Positions 1 through 7,531 of a stretch of DNA of 11,708 bases are shown here, in pieces. The notes below the pieces were generated by a model, which did no database searches, was not told where the DNA came from, and saw only the letters and a program-made list of their open reading frames with translations. The position numbers and the translations under genes were made by a program. The DNA is from Pyrodictiaceae archaeon (GTDB lineage: Archaea > Thermoproteota > Thermoprotei_A > Sulfolobales > Pyrodictiaceae). The DNA is taken from positions 1-11,708 of the forward strand of contig JALVKZ010000153.1 of assembly GCA_027033675.1 (NCBI GenBank), in the 5' to 3' direction. The number at the start of each line of letters is the position of its first letter. The stretch's first letter is position 1.

Positions 1-567
1 ATGCCCGAGTACATTGTCGCGATTATCCTCTTGTCTATATTCGGGTTCCAGCTCGGCTGGTTCCCGGTAAGGGGGCGCTACGATTACCAGGCCCTCGAGG
101 CCCTGCACCAAGGAAGAGTACTAGAGTTTATAGCCAATGTTTTGTGGCACGCAACCCTCCCCATCTTGGCATGGGTTACTACCCATATTGGTGGCTGGGC
201 TCTAGGCATGAGGGGGAGCACGATAAGCGTGCTGGGAGAGGACTACATAGGCTATGCTAAGGCCCGCGGAATACCGGAGAGGAGGATCATAACCCGCTAT
301 GTTGGTAGGAACGCTATACTACCCCTCTTTACATCCTTCATGCTCAGCATAGGCTTCATGTTCGGCGGCTCAATAATAATAGAGTACATCTTCTCCTACC
401 AGGGCATAGGGCTCATACTCTACCAGGCCATTGAGAACCGTGACTGGTTCCTAATGCTAGGAGCCTTTAACATAATAATCATAGCTGTCGTTATCGGGGC
501 CTTGCTAGCTGATCTTCTCTACGGCTTCCTAGACCCGAGAGTAAGGAGGGGGGCGCAAACGGTATGA
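1..567 (+). CDS. ABC transporter permease, DppB/OppB family (C-terminal part, cut by window edge)
   Basis: This is the inner-membrane permease of an Opp/Dpp-type importer, which forms the translocation pore together with the DppC-like protein encoded next. The 188 visible residues hold about four membrane helices (roughly 4-22, 44-70, 104-130 and 150-175). They also hold the family's cytoplasmic EAA loop (about 77-107, EDYIGYAKARGIPERRI), which docks on the ATPase. The motif GFQLGWFPVRG near residue 15 lies in the middle of DppB proteins, which are usually 310-340 residues. The ATG at position 1 is therefore internal and the true start lies upstream of the window. The stop overlaps the next start as ATGA (564-567), a sign of translational coupling. 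Members of this family carry peptides, but in archaea and Thermotoga also oligosaccharides. The mannosidase downstream favours a mannose-containing sugar here, which is inference. Confidence 0.93.
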   Translation: MPEYIVAIILLSIFGFQLGWFPVRGRYDYQALEALHQGRVLEFIANVLWHATLPILAWVTTHIGGWALGMRGSTISVLGEDYIGYAKARGIPERRIITRYVGRNAILPLFTSFMLSIGFMFGGSIIIEYIFSYQGIGLILYQAIENRDWFLMLGAFNIIIIAVVIGALLADLLYGFLDPRVRRGAQTV

Positions 568-1478
568 GCTATACTAGGCAAGCAATTAGATACTTTGTAC
601 ACGACTGGGTAATAGTTCCCGGCAAGATCATACTGCGCAACAAGAAGGCGCTAGTGGGCTTCATAATAGTGCTCGGCTACATAGTGATGGCTGCTATTGG
701 GCCCGAGGTGACGCCTTACCCTCAGACCTATAAGTACCCCAGGTACATTAAGCCAACACTGCTGAAGTGGCCCCCGTCGCTAGAGCACCCCTTGGGGACC
801 GACTACTTCGGGGCAGATATATGGGACGAGATAGTCTGGGGGTCGCGTACAGTCCTCATAATAGCGTTCACAGCCGGGATAATAACAACTCTGATAGGGA
901 TAAGTGTCGGGATGATTGCTGGCTTCGTTGGGGGCCGATTAGACGCTGTCCTCATGGGGATAACGGATATACTCATGACCATACCTGGTCTCCCCCTACT
1001 AATAGTCTTGGCAACGATTATTCGTACATCGAGCCCCTTCGTGATAGGCCTCATGCTTAGCATAAACGCGTGGACAGGGCTAGCGCGCAGCATAAGGTCG
1101 GCCGTGTTGGCGCTCAAGCATACAGAGTTCGTTGAGGCTGCGCAGGCACTGGGTCTGTCTATGTGGCACATAGTGTTCCGCGAGATAATGCCGAACCTTA
1201 TGAGCTTCATAGCAGTGAACTTCATTTTCGCCACGATAGGAGCAATATATGGCTCAGTGGGCCTATACTTCCTCGGGATACTCCCCTTCACCGCGTTCAA
1301 CTGGGGAATAATGCTCAACATGGCCTACTCTCAGGCTGGGGCACACCAGAGCCTAGCAACGATCCACTACATACTAGCACCTATAGGCGCGATAGTTGGG
1401 CTCCAGCTAGGCCTCTTACTATTCTCCTACGCTGTCGACGAGCTATTCAACCCGAGAATAAGGACAGAGATATCCTAG
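564..1478 (+). CDS. ABC transporter permease, DppC/OppC family
   Basis: This is the second permease subunit of the Opp/Dpp-type importer and is full length at 304 residues. An N-terminal cytoplasmic segment and a first membrane helix (about 29-47) lead to the DppC signature HPLGTDYFGADI (75-86). Five further helices follow between about 95 and 292. The EAA loop is at about 188-212 (EFVEAAQALGLSMWHI), where the ATPase would bind. The ATG start lies within the upstream stop codon (ATGA overlap), and AGGAGGGGGG at 543-552 provides a strong ribosome-binding site. The mannosidase gene begins 27 bp after the stop, so the three genes probably form one operon. No ATPase or solute-binding protein gene is visible; they may lie upstream of the window. 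Substrate identity is not readable from this protein. Confidence 0.95.
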   Translation: MSYTRQAIRYFVHDWVIVPGKIILRNKKALVGFIIVLGYIVMAAIGPEVTPYPQTYKYPRYIKPTLLKWPPSLEHPLGTDYFGADIWDEIVWGSRTVLIIAFTAGIITTLIGISVGMIAGFVGGRLDAVLMGITDILMTIPGLPLLIVLATIIRTSSPFVIGLMLSINAWTGLARSIRSAVLALKHTEFVEAAQALGLSMWHIVFREIMPNLMSFIAVNFIFATIGAIYGSVGLYFLGILPFTAFNWGIMLNMAYSQAGAHQSLATIHYILAPIGAIVGLQLGLLLFSYAVDELFNPRIRTEIS

Positions 1479-1505
1479 CCGCCACGGGGGAGAGGAGCTG
1501 CTGGC

Positions 1506-4500
1506 TTGGGCCTCGAGGAGCTAGCCCGGCTAGGCTTTGAGGCACTAGCCTACTCCATAGCCGAGGCTAGGCCCATAGACGCCTGGAGGATAGGTGGAGA
1601 AGAAGCTAGGCTCCCCTATGCCGCGAGGCTCGAGCCCAGCGAGTTACTCGAAGCCAGCACAGCCATTGATGCTAGCGAGGAGCTGCCCCCGGGTCATCGA
1701 TGGCTCCTCTACATTGGGCTCAATGGTAGCGCTCTCGTATTACTTGATAACGAGCCTTGGTGGGGGCTTGACGAGGCCCATCCCTACGCATTTGTGCCAC
1801 CGGGTAAGCACCTCGTCTCTCTACGAGTCTCTCCACTAACCTTCTTCGGTCTCTACGAGCCCCTCATCGTGATCGCAGAAGCCTACCTCATTAGGCTCAA
1901 CTGGCGCCTATACTCCACTGCCATAAGGCTCCTCGGCCTCATAGAGTACCTAGGCAGCCTCCGAGAGCCGTGGGCCCGAGAGGCGCTCCGGGAGCTAGAG
2001 GAGCACCTAGCCAACGTGATTAGAGGCGCCCCCTCTCTACCCCAGGTAGCTGTAGCTGCTAGGCTTCTTAGTGGAAGGCTCTGCCTAGGCGGGTTCTGCC
2101 TAGAGCGCCTCGACGTGCCCCACGTCCCGGCCATGTATGGGTTCCTTGCTAACCGCTACGGCTGGCAAGCCCCTAGAGGAGGCATCGGCGCCGACTATGA
2201 ACAAGCCGTCGACCCCGATGAGCTTGCAGAGAAGCTAGCGCATCTCCTTCACCAAGCGGCTAGGAGGCTACCCCGGGGCAGCGGGAAGCCCCTAGTCTAC
2301 ATTGCCGGGCATAGCCACATAGATGCTGCCTGGCTCTGGCCCCTTGGGGAGACCAGGGAGAAGGTTCTCCGCGTCTTCTCGACCATGGCTCGCCTCCTCG
2401 AGGAGTACGATTGGGCTGTCTTTGTGCAGAGTAGCACACTGTACTATAGGTGGGTTGAGGAGTTCTCTCCCAGCCTCTTCGAGGAGATAAGGAAGCTCGT
2501 AAGCTCTGGGCGCTGGGTACCTGTTGGCGGGATGTTTGTCGAGACCGATACCAATCTTGTCTCGGGGGAGACGCTGGCGAGACAGCTCCTCTACGGCCAG
2601 CTCTACCTACGCGAACGCTTCGACAGGTATGCGCGCATAGGCTGGCTCCCAGACTCCTTCGGGTACAGCGCTGGGCTCCCCCAGCTACTAGTCCAGGCCG
2701 GGATAAAGGCCCTGATCATACACAAGCTTGAGTGGAACGATACCAATAGGTTCCCCTACCACGTCTTCGCCTGGAGGGGGAGCGATGGAAGCGAGGTAGT
2801 TGTGGAGCTCGTGCCTAGCTACAACGAGCCAGGGACGATAAAGTCTCTCACCAGGTACATGGGTAGTGACGAGGCTCCCAGGCTCTACCTCTACGGCTAC
2901 GGTGATGGAGGCGGAGGTCCTACCCCTGAGATGCTGGAGCAGCTAAGCCTGGCCAAGGAGCTGCCAACCATGCCCCGTATAAGGAGCCTTGATGAGCAGG
3001 AGTACCTGGAACGCCTCCTAGCAATTAGGGACAAGCTACCAGTGTGGAGAGGCGAGCTCTACCTAGAGAAGCATAGAGGGACCTACACCACCAACCTTGA
3101 GATAAAAGAGCTGTTCTCCGAGGCCGAGGCAAGGCTAGTAGAGGCAGAGATAGTAGCTACTATAGCGTGGCTCCGGGGAGCCAAGCAGTACCCCGAACTG
3201 GGGAAGGACTGGGAGAAGCTACTACTAAGCGCCTTCCACGACGTATTGCCCGGCTCCTCTATCCACGAGGTCTACGAGGAGGCTAGGAGGGAGCTACTCA
3301 GCGTCACTGAGCACACATCAAGCCTCATCACGGAGGCTCTTAGCGAGCTAGTGGGCGAGGGCGACGCAGTAACTGTATTTAACACGTTGCCCTGGAGGAG
3401 GAGAGCAATCATAGCTCTCCGTGGAGTATATGGCCTAGCCTATGGCGGTGAGCTAGCCGAGTGCCAGGAAGCTGGAGAGGAGAATCTCTTCCTAGTAGAG
3501 GCTCCGGGGCTCGGGTACAGATCCTACCAAGTAGCGCAGAGCTGTAATAGGCCGCGTAACGGGGTACGCGTCTACGAGGCAGGAGACTACATCATAATCG
3601 AGAACGAGTACCTCCGGGCCAAGATTGGGAGACGCGACGCTCTCCTATACTCTCTACAGGTTAGGGGTCTCGGAGAGGTACTTGCAGCTCCCTCCAATAG
3701 GATAATAGTGCATCCCGATAAACCGGGGCTCTGGGACGCCTGGGATCTCGATAAGCGCTTCCTCTCTAAGAACTGGGAGCCATGGCTAGAAGAGGAGCCA
3801 AGGATCGCGCTCAACGGAGGCCTCCTCGGCTGCATAGAGTACTCTTACCAGTACTCGGGCTCCCGTATCGCGCAGCGAGTCTGCCTAGCAAAGGGGTCTA
3901 AGCTACTAGGCTTCGAGACCAAGCTAAGGTGGAGAGACAAGGGCGTCGTAGCTAAGGCGTGGTTCTACCCCGCCTGGAGAATTGAGCACTATGTTGCCGA
4001 GGCCCCATACGGGGTCGTTACCCGTGAGCCCCGTGAAGCCGTGTACGAGGCACCTGCCCTACACTGGATGGACACTAGTAACGACAATACTGGGCTAGCC
4101 CTGGTGTCGCGTAGTAGGCACGGCTACAGCATCTTCTCAGACAGGCTGGGGCTTAGCCTAGTCAAGTCACCGGTCTTCCCTAATCCCTGGAGCGACCTCG
4201 GAGACTTCACGACCACGTACTATCTCTATCCCCATAGAGGGGGCTACGAGGAGGCACAAGTGCCCCTGGTTGCCGAGGAGCAACTGCACAGCCCACTAGT
4301 GCTGAGAAGAGGTGTGCCAGGCCGTGAGGAGGCATTCCTATGGCTCAGCGAGCCCCTAGTACTCGGGGGGCTCAAGAAAGCAGAGAAGGGTAGCCGTGTT
4401 GTCCTCCGCCTATTTAACCCCTATCCAGTAACAAAGACTGTTAAGATAGGGCTTCGCGCCGCCCCAGTATGCGGAGCTAGTGTATCAAACCTCTTGGAGG

Positions 4501-4592
4501 AGGAGCAAGAACCCCTGGAGATGAAGAGGGGAGAAATACTCGTGGAGTTTAGGCCCTTAGAGCTCAAGACTATTTTATTATCTATCTGCTAG
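1506..4592 (+). CDS. Glycoside hydrolase family 38 alpha-mannosidase
   Basis: This is a retaining, metal-dependent alpha-mannosidase that removes terminal alpha-linked mannose from oligosaccharides. It has no signal peptide and is probably cytoplasmic. At 1028 residues it is normal for GH38. Visible hallmarks are GHSHIDAAWLWP with metal ligands H271 and D273, the nucleophile region GWLPDSFGYSAGLP with D383 (nucleophile and ligand), the glycine-rich GYGDGGGGPT (464-473), ELYLEKHRGTYTT (517-529), and FHDVLPGSSI with the fourth ligand H578. A beta-sandwich C-terminal domain begins near FNTLPW (625-630). The start is TTG at 1506, supported by GGGGGAGAGGAG at 1486-1497 eight bases ahead. It follows the transporter permeases by 27 bp, which suggests that imported mannosides are its substrate. 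Its stop lies in a CTAG that also contains the stop of the convergent GH130 gene. The family call is firm; the exact linkage preference is unknown. Confidence 0.97.
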   Translation: MGLEELARLGFEALAYSIAEARPIDAWRIGGEEARLPYAARLEPSELLEASTAIDASEELPPGHRWLLYIGLNGSALVLLDNEPWWGLDEAHPYAFVPPGKHLVSLRVSPLTFFGLYEPLIVIAEAYLIRLNWRLYSTAIRLLGLIEYLGSLREPWAREALRELEEHLANVIRGAPSLPQVAVAARLLSGRLCLGGFCLERLDVPHVPAMYGFLANRYGWQAPRGGIGADYEQAVDPDELAEKLAHLLHQAARRLPRGSGKPLVYIAGHSHIDAAWLWPLGETREKVLRVFSTMARLLEEYDWAVFVQSSTLYYRWVEEFSPSLFEEIRKLVSSGRWVPVGGMFVETDTNLVSGETLARQLLYGQLYLRERFDRYARIGWLPDSFGYSAGLPQLLVQAGIKALIIHKLEWNDTNRFPYHVFAWRGSDGSEVVVELVPSYNEPGTIKSLTRYMGSDEAPRLYLYGYGDGGGGPTPEMLEQLSLAKELPTMPRIRSLDEQEYLERLLAIRDKLPVWRGELYLEKHRGTYTTNLEIKELFSEAEARLVEAEIVATIAWLRGAKQYPELGKDWEKLLLSAFHDVLPGSSIHEVYEEARRELLSVTEHTSSLITEALSELVGEGDAVTVFNTLPWRRRAIIALRGVYGLAYGGELAECQEAGEENLFLVEAPGLGYRSYQVAQSCNRPRNGVRVYEAGDYIIIENEYLRAKIGRRDALLYSLQVRGLGEVLAAPSNRIIVHPDKPGLWDAWDLDKRFLSKNWEPWLEEEPRIALNGGLLGCIEYSYQYSGSRIAQRVCLAKGSKLLGFETKLRWRDKGVVAKAWFYPAWRIEHYVAEAPYGVVTREPREAVYEAPALHWMDTSNDNTGLALVSRSRHGYSIFSDRLGLSLVKSPVFPNPWSDLGDFTTTYYLYPHRGGYEEAQVPLVAEEQLHSPLVLRRGVPGREEAFLWLSEPLVLGGLKKAEKGSRVVLRLFNPYPVTKTVKIGLRAAPVCGASVSNLLEEEQEPLEMKRGEILVEFRPLELKTILLSIC

Positions 4593-5668
4593 CTTCTCTG
4601 TAGCCACCTCATGCTCTCCATTACCTTGTCTATCTCGGTGACGTAGACCCCTATCCCAGTATCAGCAACACCGCCGATGAATAATAGTAGTTCACTGTGC
4701 CTTACCAGGCCGGAGCCAAATATTACCCCGGGTCTCTCGCCGGAGAACTCTTGTACAGTCCTAGGCTCCAATAAGTAATCAGTTATCGCTCTCAACGAGC
4801 CCTCGTGGTCCACGATCGCGAATCCTGTCCGGTACACTAGGTCCCTGCCAACACCGTGCCACGCTACTAGGTACTCGTTGCTCCCTAGCTTTACAGCGTT
4901 CGTGGACCACCCTGTCTTGTACTCCCATGGCTCTGGGAGCAACACGGGCTCCAGCGACTCGGCCCGGATAACCCTCCTCTCCGTGTCCAGGAAGCCACGC
5001 CACGAGGCAGCTATGCCCTCTATTACTGGCCTCGTTAGCATCCAGAAACCATTCTTCTCCCCGTCTAGGAGAGCCGAGTCCTTGACCTCGTCTACCCGGT
5101 AGCGGTTCCCGTTCCCATCAACTATGTCCAGGACATACTTCTCCTCTAGGCCTAGGTCTTCCCGGAGTATTGCTAGTCCCTGAGCAGAGTAAGCATTGAT
5201 CGCGTGCAGCCGGTCCCGGTAAGGCTCAAGCGCTGTATACAACACGTAGTACCTGTCCCTAATCCTACTAACCCTTGGATCCTCGCACCCAGCTAGGTCG
5301 CGCCTCGTAGAAGGGTGCACAACTATCCTCGCCCACAGAGGCTTCTCGACACGGGCCTCGAGAACCTCGCTGAGCCCGAGGCGCACAAAACCTATCACCG
5401 AGGTGTACCAGAAGTAGCCCGTCACGAGCCTAGGGAAGACTAGTAGCTCGTCGCGCTCCAAGAGAGCCCCAGGGTTGAAAGCAGCATATGGCTCACGGCC
5501 TCCTAGCTCCTCTACGCGGAAATCCTGTGGCCAGAGATAGAGGCGGCGCTCAAACACATCCCTCGTAACGGGTCTACGTAGGCCGATAAGCTTCTTGGCC
5601 GCGTAGATAAGTCTCTCCCACAGCCCGTTGCTCAAGGAGAGCCACGCTCCTGGATAAATACCCCGCAA
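4589..5668 (-). CDS. Glycoside hydrolase family 130 protein (beta-mannoside phosphorylase or mannosidase)
   Basis: GH130 enzymes cleave beta-mannosides, mostly by phosphorolysis to mannose-1-phosphate (for example Man-Man or Man-GlcNAc), with a minority of beta-1,2-mannosidases. This 359-residue protein has the expected five-bladed propeller length. It shows FNPGA (64-68), GCEDPRV (127-133) with D130 as the likely general acid, VKDSALL (195-201), GWSTNAVKL (253-261), VAWHGV (268-273), and the closing blade FIGGVADTGIGVYV (330-343). The phosphorylase and hydrolase subgroups cannot be told apart by eye. The longest start is TTG at 5668. However, CCAGGAG at 5647-5653 would better serve the in-frame TTG at 5635 (residue 12), so the protein may start there. 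It converges on the GH38 gene with a 4-bp overlap of stops. Joint action on glycans that carry both alpha-mannose and a beta-Man-GlcNAc core is inference. Confidence 0.9.
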   Translation of the reverse strand: MRGIYPGAWLSLSNGLWERLIYAAKKLIGLRRPVTRDVFERRLYLWPQDFRVEELGGREPYAAFNPGALLERDELLVFPRLVTGYFWYTSVIGFVRLGLSEVLEARVEKPLWARIVVHPSTRRDLAGCEDPRVSRIRDRYYVLYTALEPYRDRLHAINAYSAQGLAILREDLGLEEKYVLDIVDGNGNRYRVDEVKDSALLDGEKNGFWMLTRPVIEGIAASWRGFLDTERRVIRAESLEPVLLPEPWEYKTGWSTNAVKLGSNEYLVAWHGVGRDLVYRTGFAIVDHEGSLRAITDYLLEPRTVQEFSGERPGVIFGSGLVRHSELLLFIGGVADTGIGVYVTEIDKVMESMRWLQRS

Positions 5669-5670
5669 TA

Positions 5671-5682
5671 GCCATAATTACC
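5671..5682 (-). promoter_or_regulatory. Candidate TATA element for the GH130 gene
   Basis: Read on the - strand this is GGTAATTATGGC, an AT-rich box followed about 25 bp downstream by the first bases that could start a GH130 transcript (near 5651). That position would suit translation from the TTG at 5635 better than from the one at 5668. A second AT-rich stretch, GGTATTTATCC on the - strand (5652-5662), is an alternative. Archaeal promoters cannot be fixed by eye, so this is tentative. Confidence 0.3.
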
Positions 5683-5685
5683 TAG

Positions 5686-5701
5686 CTCCATGAGCATGGA
5701 G
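5686..5701. repeat. Perfect inverted repeat CTCCATG-AG-CATGGAG, possible operator
   Basis: Two 7-base arms are perfectly complementary around a 2-base centre. The dyad lies in the 132-bp gap between the divergent GH130 gene (-) and the His-rich protein gene (+), directly upstream of the candidate GH130 TATA element. A short-centred dyad at this place is typical of a homodimeric repressor or activator site. A transcription terminator is unlikely because no gene on either strand ends there. Its partner protein is unknown; the winged-helix protein at 7532-7804 is one candidate, but nothing in the sequence proves it. Confidence 0.45.
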
Positions 5702-5740
5702 TCCTCTTTTATTCTTTGCGCACTATTGGTGAGTTCCCGG

Positions 5741-5747
5741 CTTAAAG
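5741..5747 (+). promoter_or_regulatory. Candidate TATA element CTTAAAG for the His-rich protein gene
   Basis: CTTAAAG is preceded by a C/G-rich flank and would place a transcription start near 5770. This leaves a short leader containing the purine-rich ribosome-binding site GAGGGGAGTGAG (5784-5795) before the ATG at 5804. It is a reasonable crenarchaeal promoter shape, though weak evidence alone. Confidence 0.35.
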
Positions 5748-5803
5748 CAGCACCAAGACCTGGTTATACACGAGCCCAGAGAAGAGGGGAGTGAGAAGCC
5801 TTG

Positions 5804-6301
5804 ATGGAGAAACGCGGAGTACTCGTAGCAGTAGTCATAGCCGCGCTAGCCGCGCTCGGCATAGCAGCCTACGCCTACACAGCCATGAAGCCCGGGAACA
5901 GCGCTAAGCCACTAGCCCCTACGCATCCACCGCACCCAGGGCCCTGGAGCTACAAACCAGTAGCGCATCCACCGAGGCACAAGCCCTGGCTAAGACACCA
6001 CGGCCCCCACCTAGTACTGAGCGACGAGTTCAAGAAACACGTGCTAGAGATACTGATGAGCGATAACCGTACAGCTACCCTGCTCAGGGAGGGCTACAAC
6101 GTTACAGCGATAAAGCCGATAATACAGGGCGTGGTCGAGGGCGACGGGACAGTAACGCTTCACGCAGTCAAGGCAGTAGTAGTGCTACGGGAGAAGAACG
6201 GGAATACCCGTGGAGCAGCACTAGTCGTAGTAGACCTGGTTAACAGCAAAGTAGTAAAGATAATCGAGCACGAGACCACCGTCTGGAGCCAGCAAGGCTA
6301 G
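5804..6301 (+). CDS. Membrane-anchored protein with a His/Pro-rich stalk; function unknown
   Basis: I do not recognise a named gene. The 165-residue protein has a basic N-terminus (MEKRG) and one hydrophobic helix (about 6-26) acting as signal anchor, so the rest should lie outside the membrane. Residues 36-69 form a stalk with seven histidines (H41, H44, H55, H59, H65, H66, H69) among many prolines, which suggests metal binding. The domain at 73-162 has an alpha helix, then LLREGYNVTAIKP, and a beta-meander (VTLHAVKAVVVL, GAALVVVDLVNSKVVKI). It is reminiscent of PepSY-like extracytoplasmic domains, but that is only a resemblance. ATG 5804 is preferred over the adjacent TTG at 5801 because of the ribosome-binding site at 5784-5795. 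It is the first of four same-strand genes. A T-run at 6339-6343 may end its transcript. Confidence 0.85.
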   Translation: MEKRGVLVAVVIAALAALGIAAYAYTAMKPGNSAKPLAPTHPPHPGPWSYKPVAHPPRHKPWLRHHGPHLVLSDEFKKHVLEILMSDNRTATLLREGYNVTAIKPIIQGVVEGDGTVTLHAVKAVVVLREKNGNTRGAALVVVDLVNSKVVKIIEHETTVWSQQG

Positions 6302-6468
6302 CAGTACAAGTAACAGGGCGGCAGGCCTCCCCTAACCGTTTTTACAAGACCCCTCTACAGCGTAACCCCATCGGGGACGGGGACAACATATCTCTTCCCC
6401 ACTCCAAGCGCTAATCAATCAATGACTGGGGCGTGTTTCACGGATCCCCTCGGGAGAGGAGTGGGTTC

Positions 6469-6942
6469 ATGAAGCCTACTAGGCTAGTATTATTGCTCGT
6501 TATACTCGTTGTCGCTATAGCTGGTCCTCTCCTAGCCTACTCCATGTACCCCGGGAGCGTCCCGGCTAGCACCGGTGCCGAGGGGAAGCCTCTCTCCCCG
6601 GAGCTGCTCTTCGTCAAGGCGCTCCGCCATAGTCACTATTATCGCGGCTTCCGCGGAGTAGCTGGCGTGGTAGTAGCTGTTTTCCCCCACGGGGTAGTCA
6701 TGCACGGAGCCAGTGGCGAGAAGGTAGTCGTTGTGCTTCCCCGCTGCCTAGTCGTGGAGGGTAGGCCTCTCCCCCTAAGCCTCGTCGCCGATAAGCTCGT
6801 CGGCAAACACGTAGTCGTAGTTGGCCACGTATTCGAGACCCCTCGTGGCCTAGTGGTTAAGCCCCGGCTCATCAGAGTAAATGGAGTACTACTAGTAGTA
6901 AGGCCGTGCCATCCCCGACACGCGCCGATCCCACATCACTAG
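6469..6942 (+). CDS. Membrane-anchored beta-rich (possibly OB-fold) protein with Cys/His tail; function unknown
   Basis: I do not recognise a named gene. The 157-residue protein begins MKPTRLVLLLVILVV, a signal anchor with one helix (about 5-24), so the remainder is predicted extracytoplasmic. Residues 60-145 alternate hydrophobic beta strands (GVAGVVVAVFPHGVVMHG, KVVVVLPRC, KHVVVVGHVFETPRGLVV, RLIRVNGVLLVV) in a pattern like a small OB-fold barrel. The last residues, CHPRHAPIPHH, hold one Cys and four His and could bind a metal. The ATG at 6469 is chosen because GGGAGAGGAG at 6452-6461 precedes it; an in-frame GTG at 6433 would add 12 polar residues ahead of the signal sequence and is less likely. 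The next gene starts 21 bp downstream, consistent with one operon. It shares anchor-plus-His architecture with the gene before it, but no sequence repeat is evident between them. Confidence 0.82.
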   Translation: MKPTRLVLLLVILVVAIAGPLLAYSMYPGSVPASTGAEGKPLSPELLFVKALRHSHYYRGFRGVAGVVVAVFPHGVVMHGASGEKVVVVLPRCLVVEGRPLPLSLVADKLVGKHVVVVGHVFETPRGLVVKPRLIRVNGVLLVVRPCHPRHAPIPHH

Positions 6943-6963
6943 GAGAGACCCCTTGGAGGAGCG

Positions 6964-7524
6964 GTGACGCCAGGGTTGCCGCATGGACTAGCGCTGGCGT
7001 ATCAGGTGGTGTTGCTAGCAACGGGCCTAGTAGGCCTAGGCGCTTTCACCTACATAGCACTCCTCTTAGCAAGGCTCGCAAAGCTAGGCGCTACCATGCC
7101 AGAGTACGTGGCAGGGTTCCTGCTACTAGCCCTAAGTCATGCCTGGGCGCCATTGATGCTTCTCAGCGAGCCCCGGCTAGCCTACACAGCCTATACAGCT
7201 ACTGCGAGCTTCGCAGCCGCCGGGTTCCTATTACTAGCCCTGCCCCGCGAGAGGAGGCAGCTATACAGCCTATTACTCATAGCCCTCCCAGCGGGCTTCG
7301 ACATCCTAGCAGCAGTGAGCGCCATCACCGCCTCCACGAGGTTCGGTGGAGAAGCAAAGACACTAGTAGGCCTCATCGGGGCGGCGTTCGCGCTACGAGC
7401 AATAGGCGTGCTAGCGATGACCCAGCCCCCTGGGGCAGTTATACTCGTTACAGCCGAGCTGCTCCGGGCTACCACGGCCTCGCTCCTTGCAGCTAGCTAC
7501 GCCGCGACAACTAGGCAAGGGTAG
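6964..7524 (+). CDS. Six-helix integral membrane protein; possible sensor partner of the downstream regulator
   Basis: This 186-residue protein is almost entirely hydrophobic, with predicted helices at about 10-36, 47-67, 72-94, 99-122, 131-152 and 157-180, joined by short basic loops (LARLAKLG, PRERRQ). No transporter or enzyme motif is visible. The GTG start at 6964 follows GGAGGAG (6955-6961) closely; TTG at 6976 is an alternative. The winged-helix gene begins 7 bp after its stop. Pairs of a polytopic membrane protein and a small DNA-binding protein recur in archaea and often form a membrane signal-to-transcription unit. That role is inference here. The His-anchor genes lie immediately upstream on the same strand. 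Confidence 0.82.
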   Translation: MTPGLPHGLALAYQVVLLATGLVGLGAFTYIALLLARLAKLGATMPEYVAGFLLLALSHAWAPLMLLSEPRLAYTAYTATASFAAAGFLLLALPRERRQLYSLLLIALPAGFDILAAVSAITASTRFGGEAKTLVGLIGAAFALRAIGVLAMTQPPGAVILVTAELLRATTASLLAASYAATTRQG

Positions 7525-7531
7525 CTATGGT

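Noticed and set aside
803..1321. Long open frame on the - strand inside the DppC gene
   Set aside because: It lies wholly opposite a convincing permease gene, its translation has no recognisable domain, and the open state follows from the codon pattern of the real gene.
6339..6343. T-run as a separate terminator feature
   Set aside because: Five Ts without a clear stem could equally be part of a promoter for the next gene; it is mentioned with the gene but not listed alone.
6413..6425. Tandem AATC units (AATCAATCAATGA) before the 6469 gene
   Set aside because: It is only about three short units and no link to a promoter or a known binding site can be argued.
6906..7496. 196-codon + strand frame overlapping two genes
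   Set aside because: Translation is rich in Ser, Arg and Pro without fold-like pattern, and it covers a well-formed membrane protein gene in another frame.
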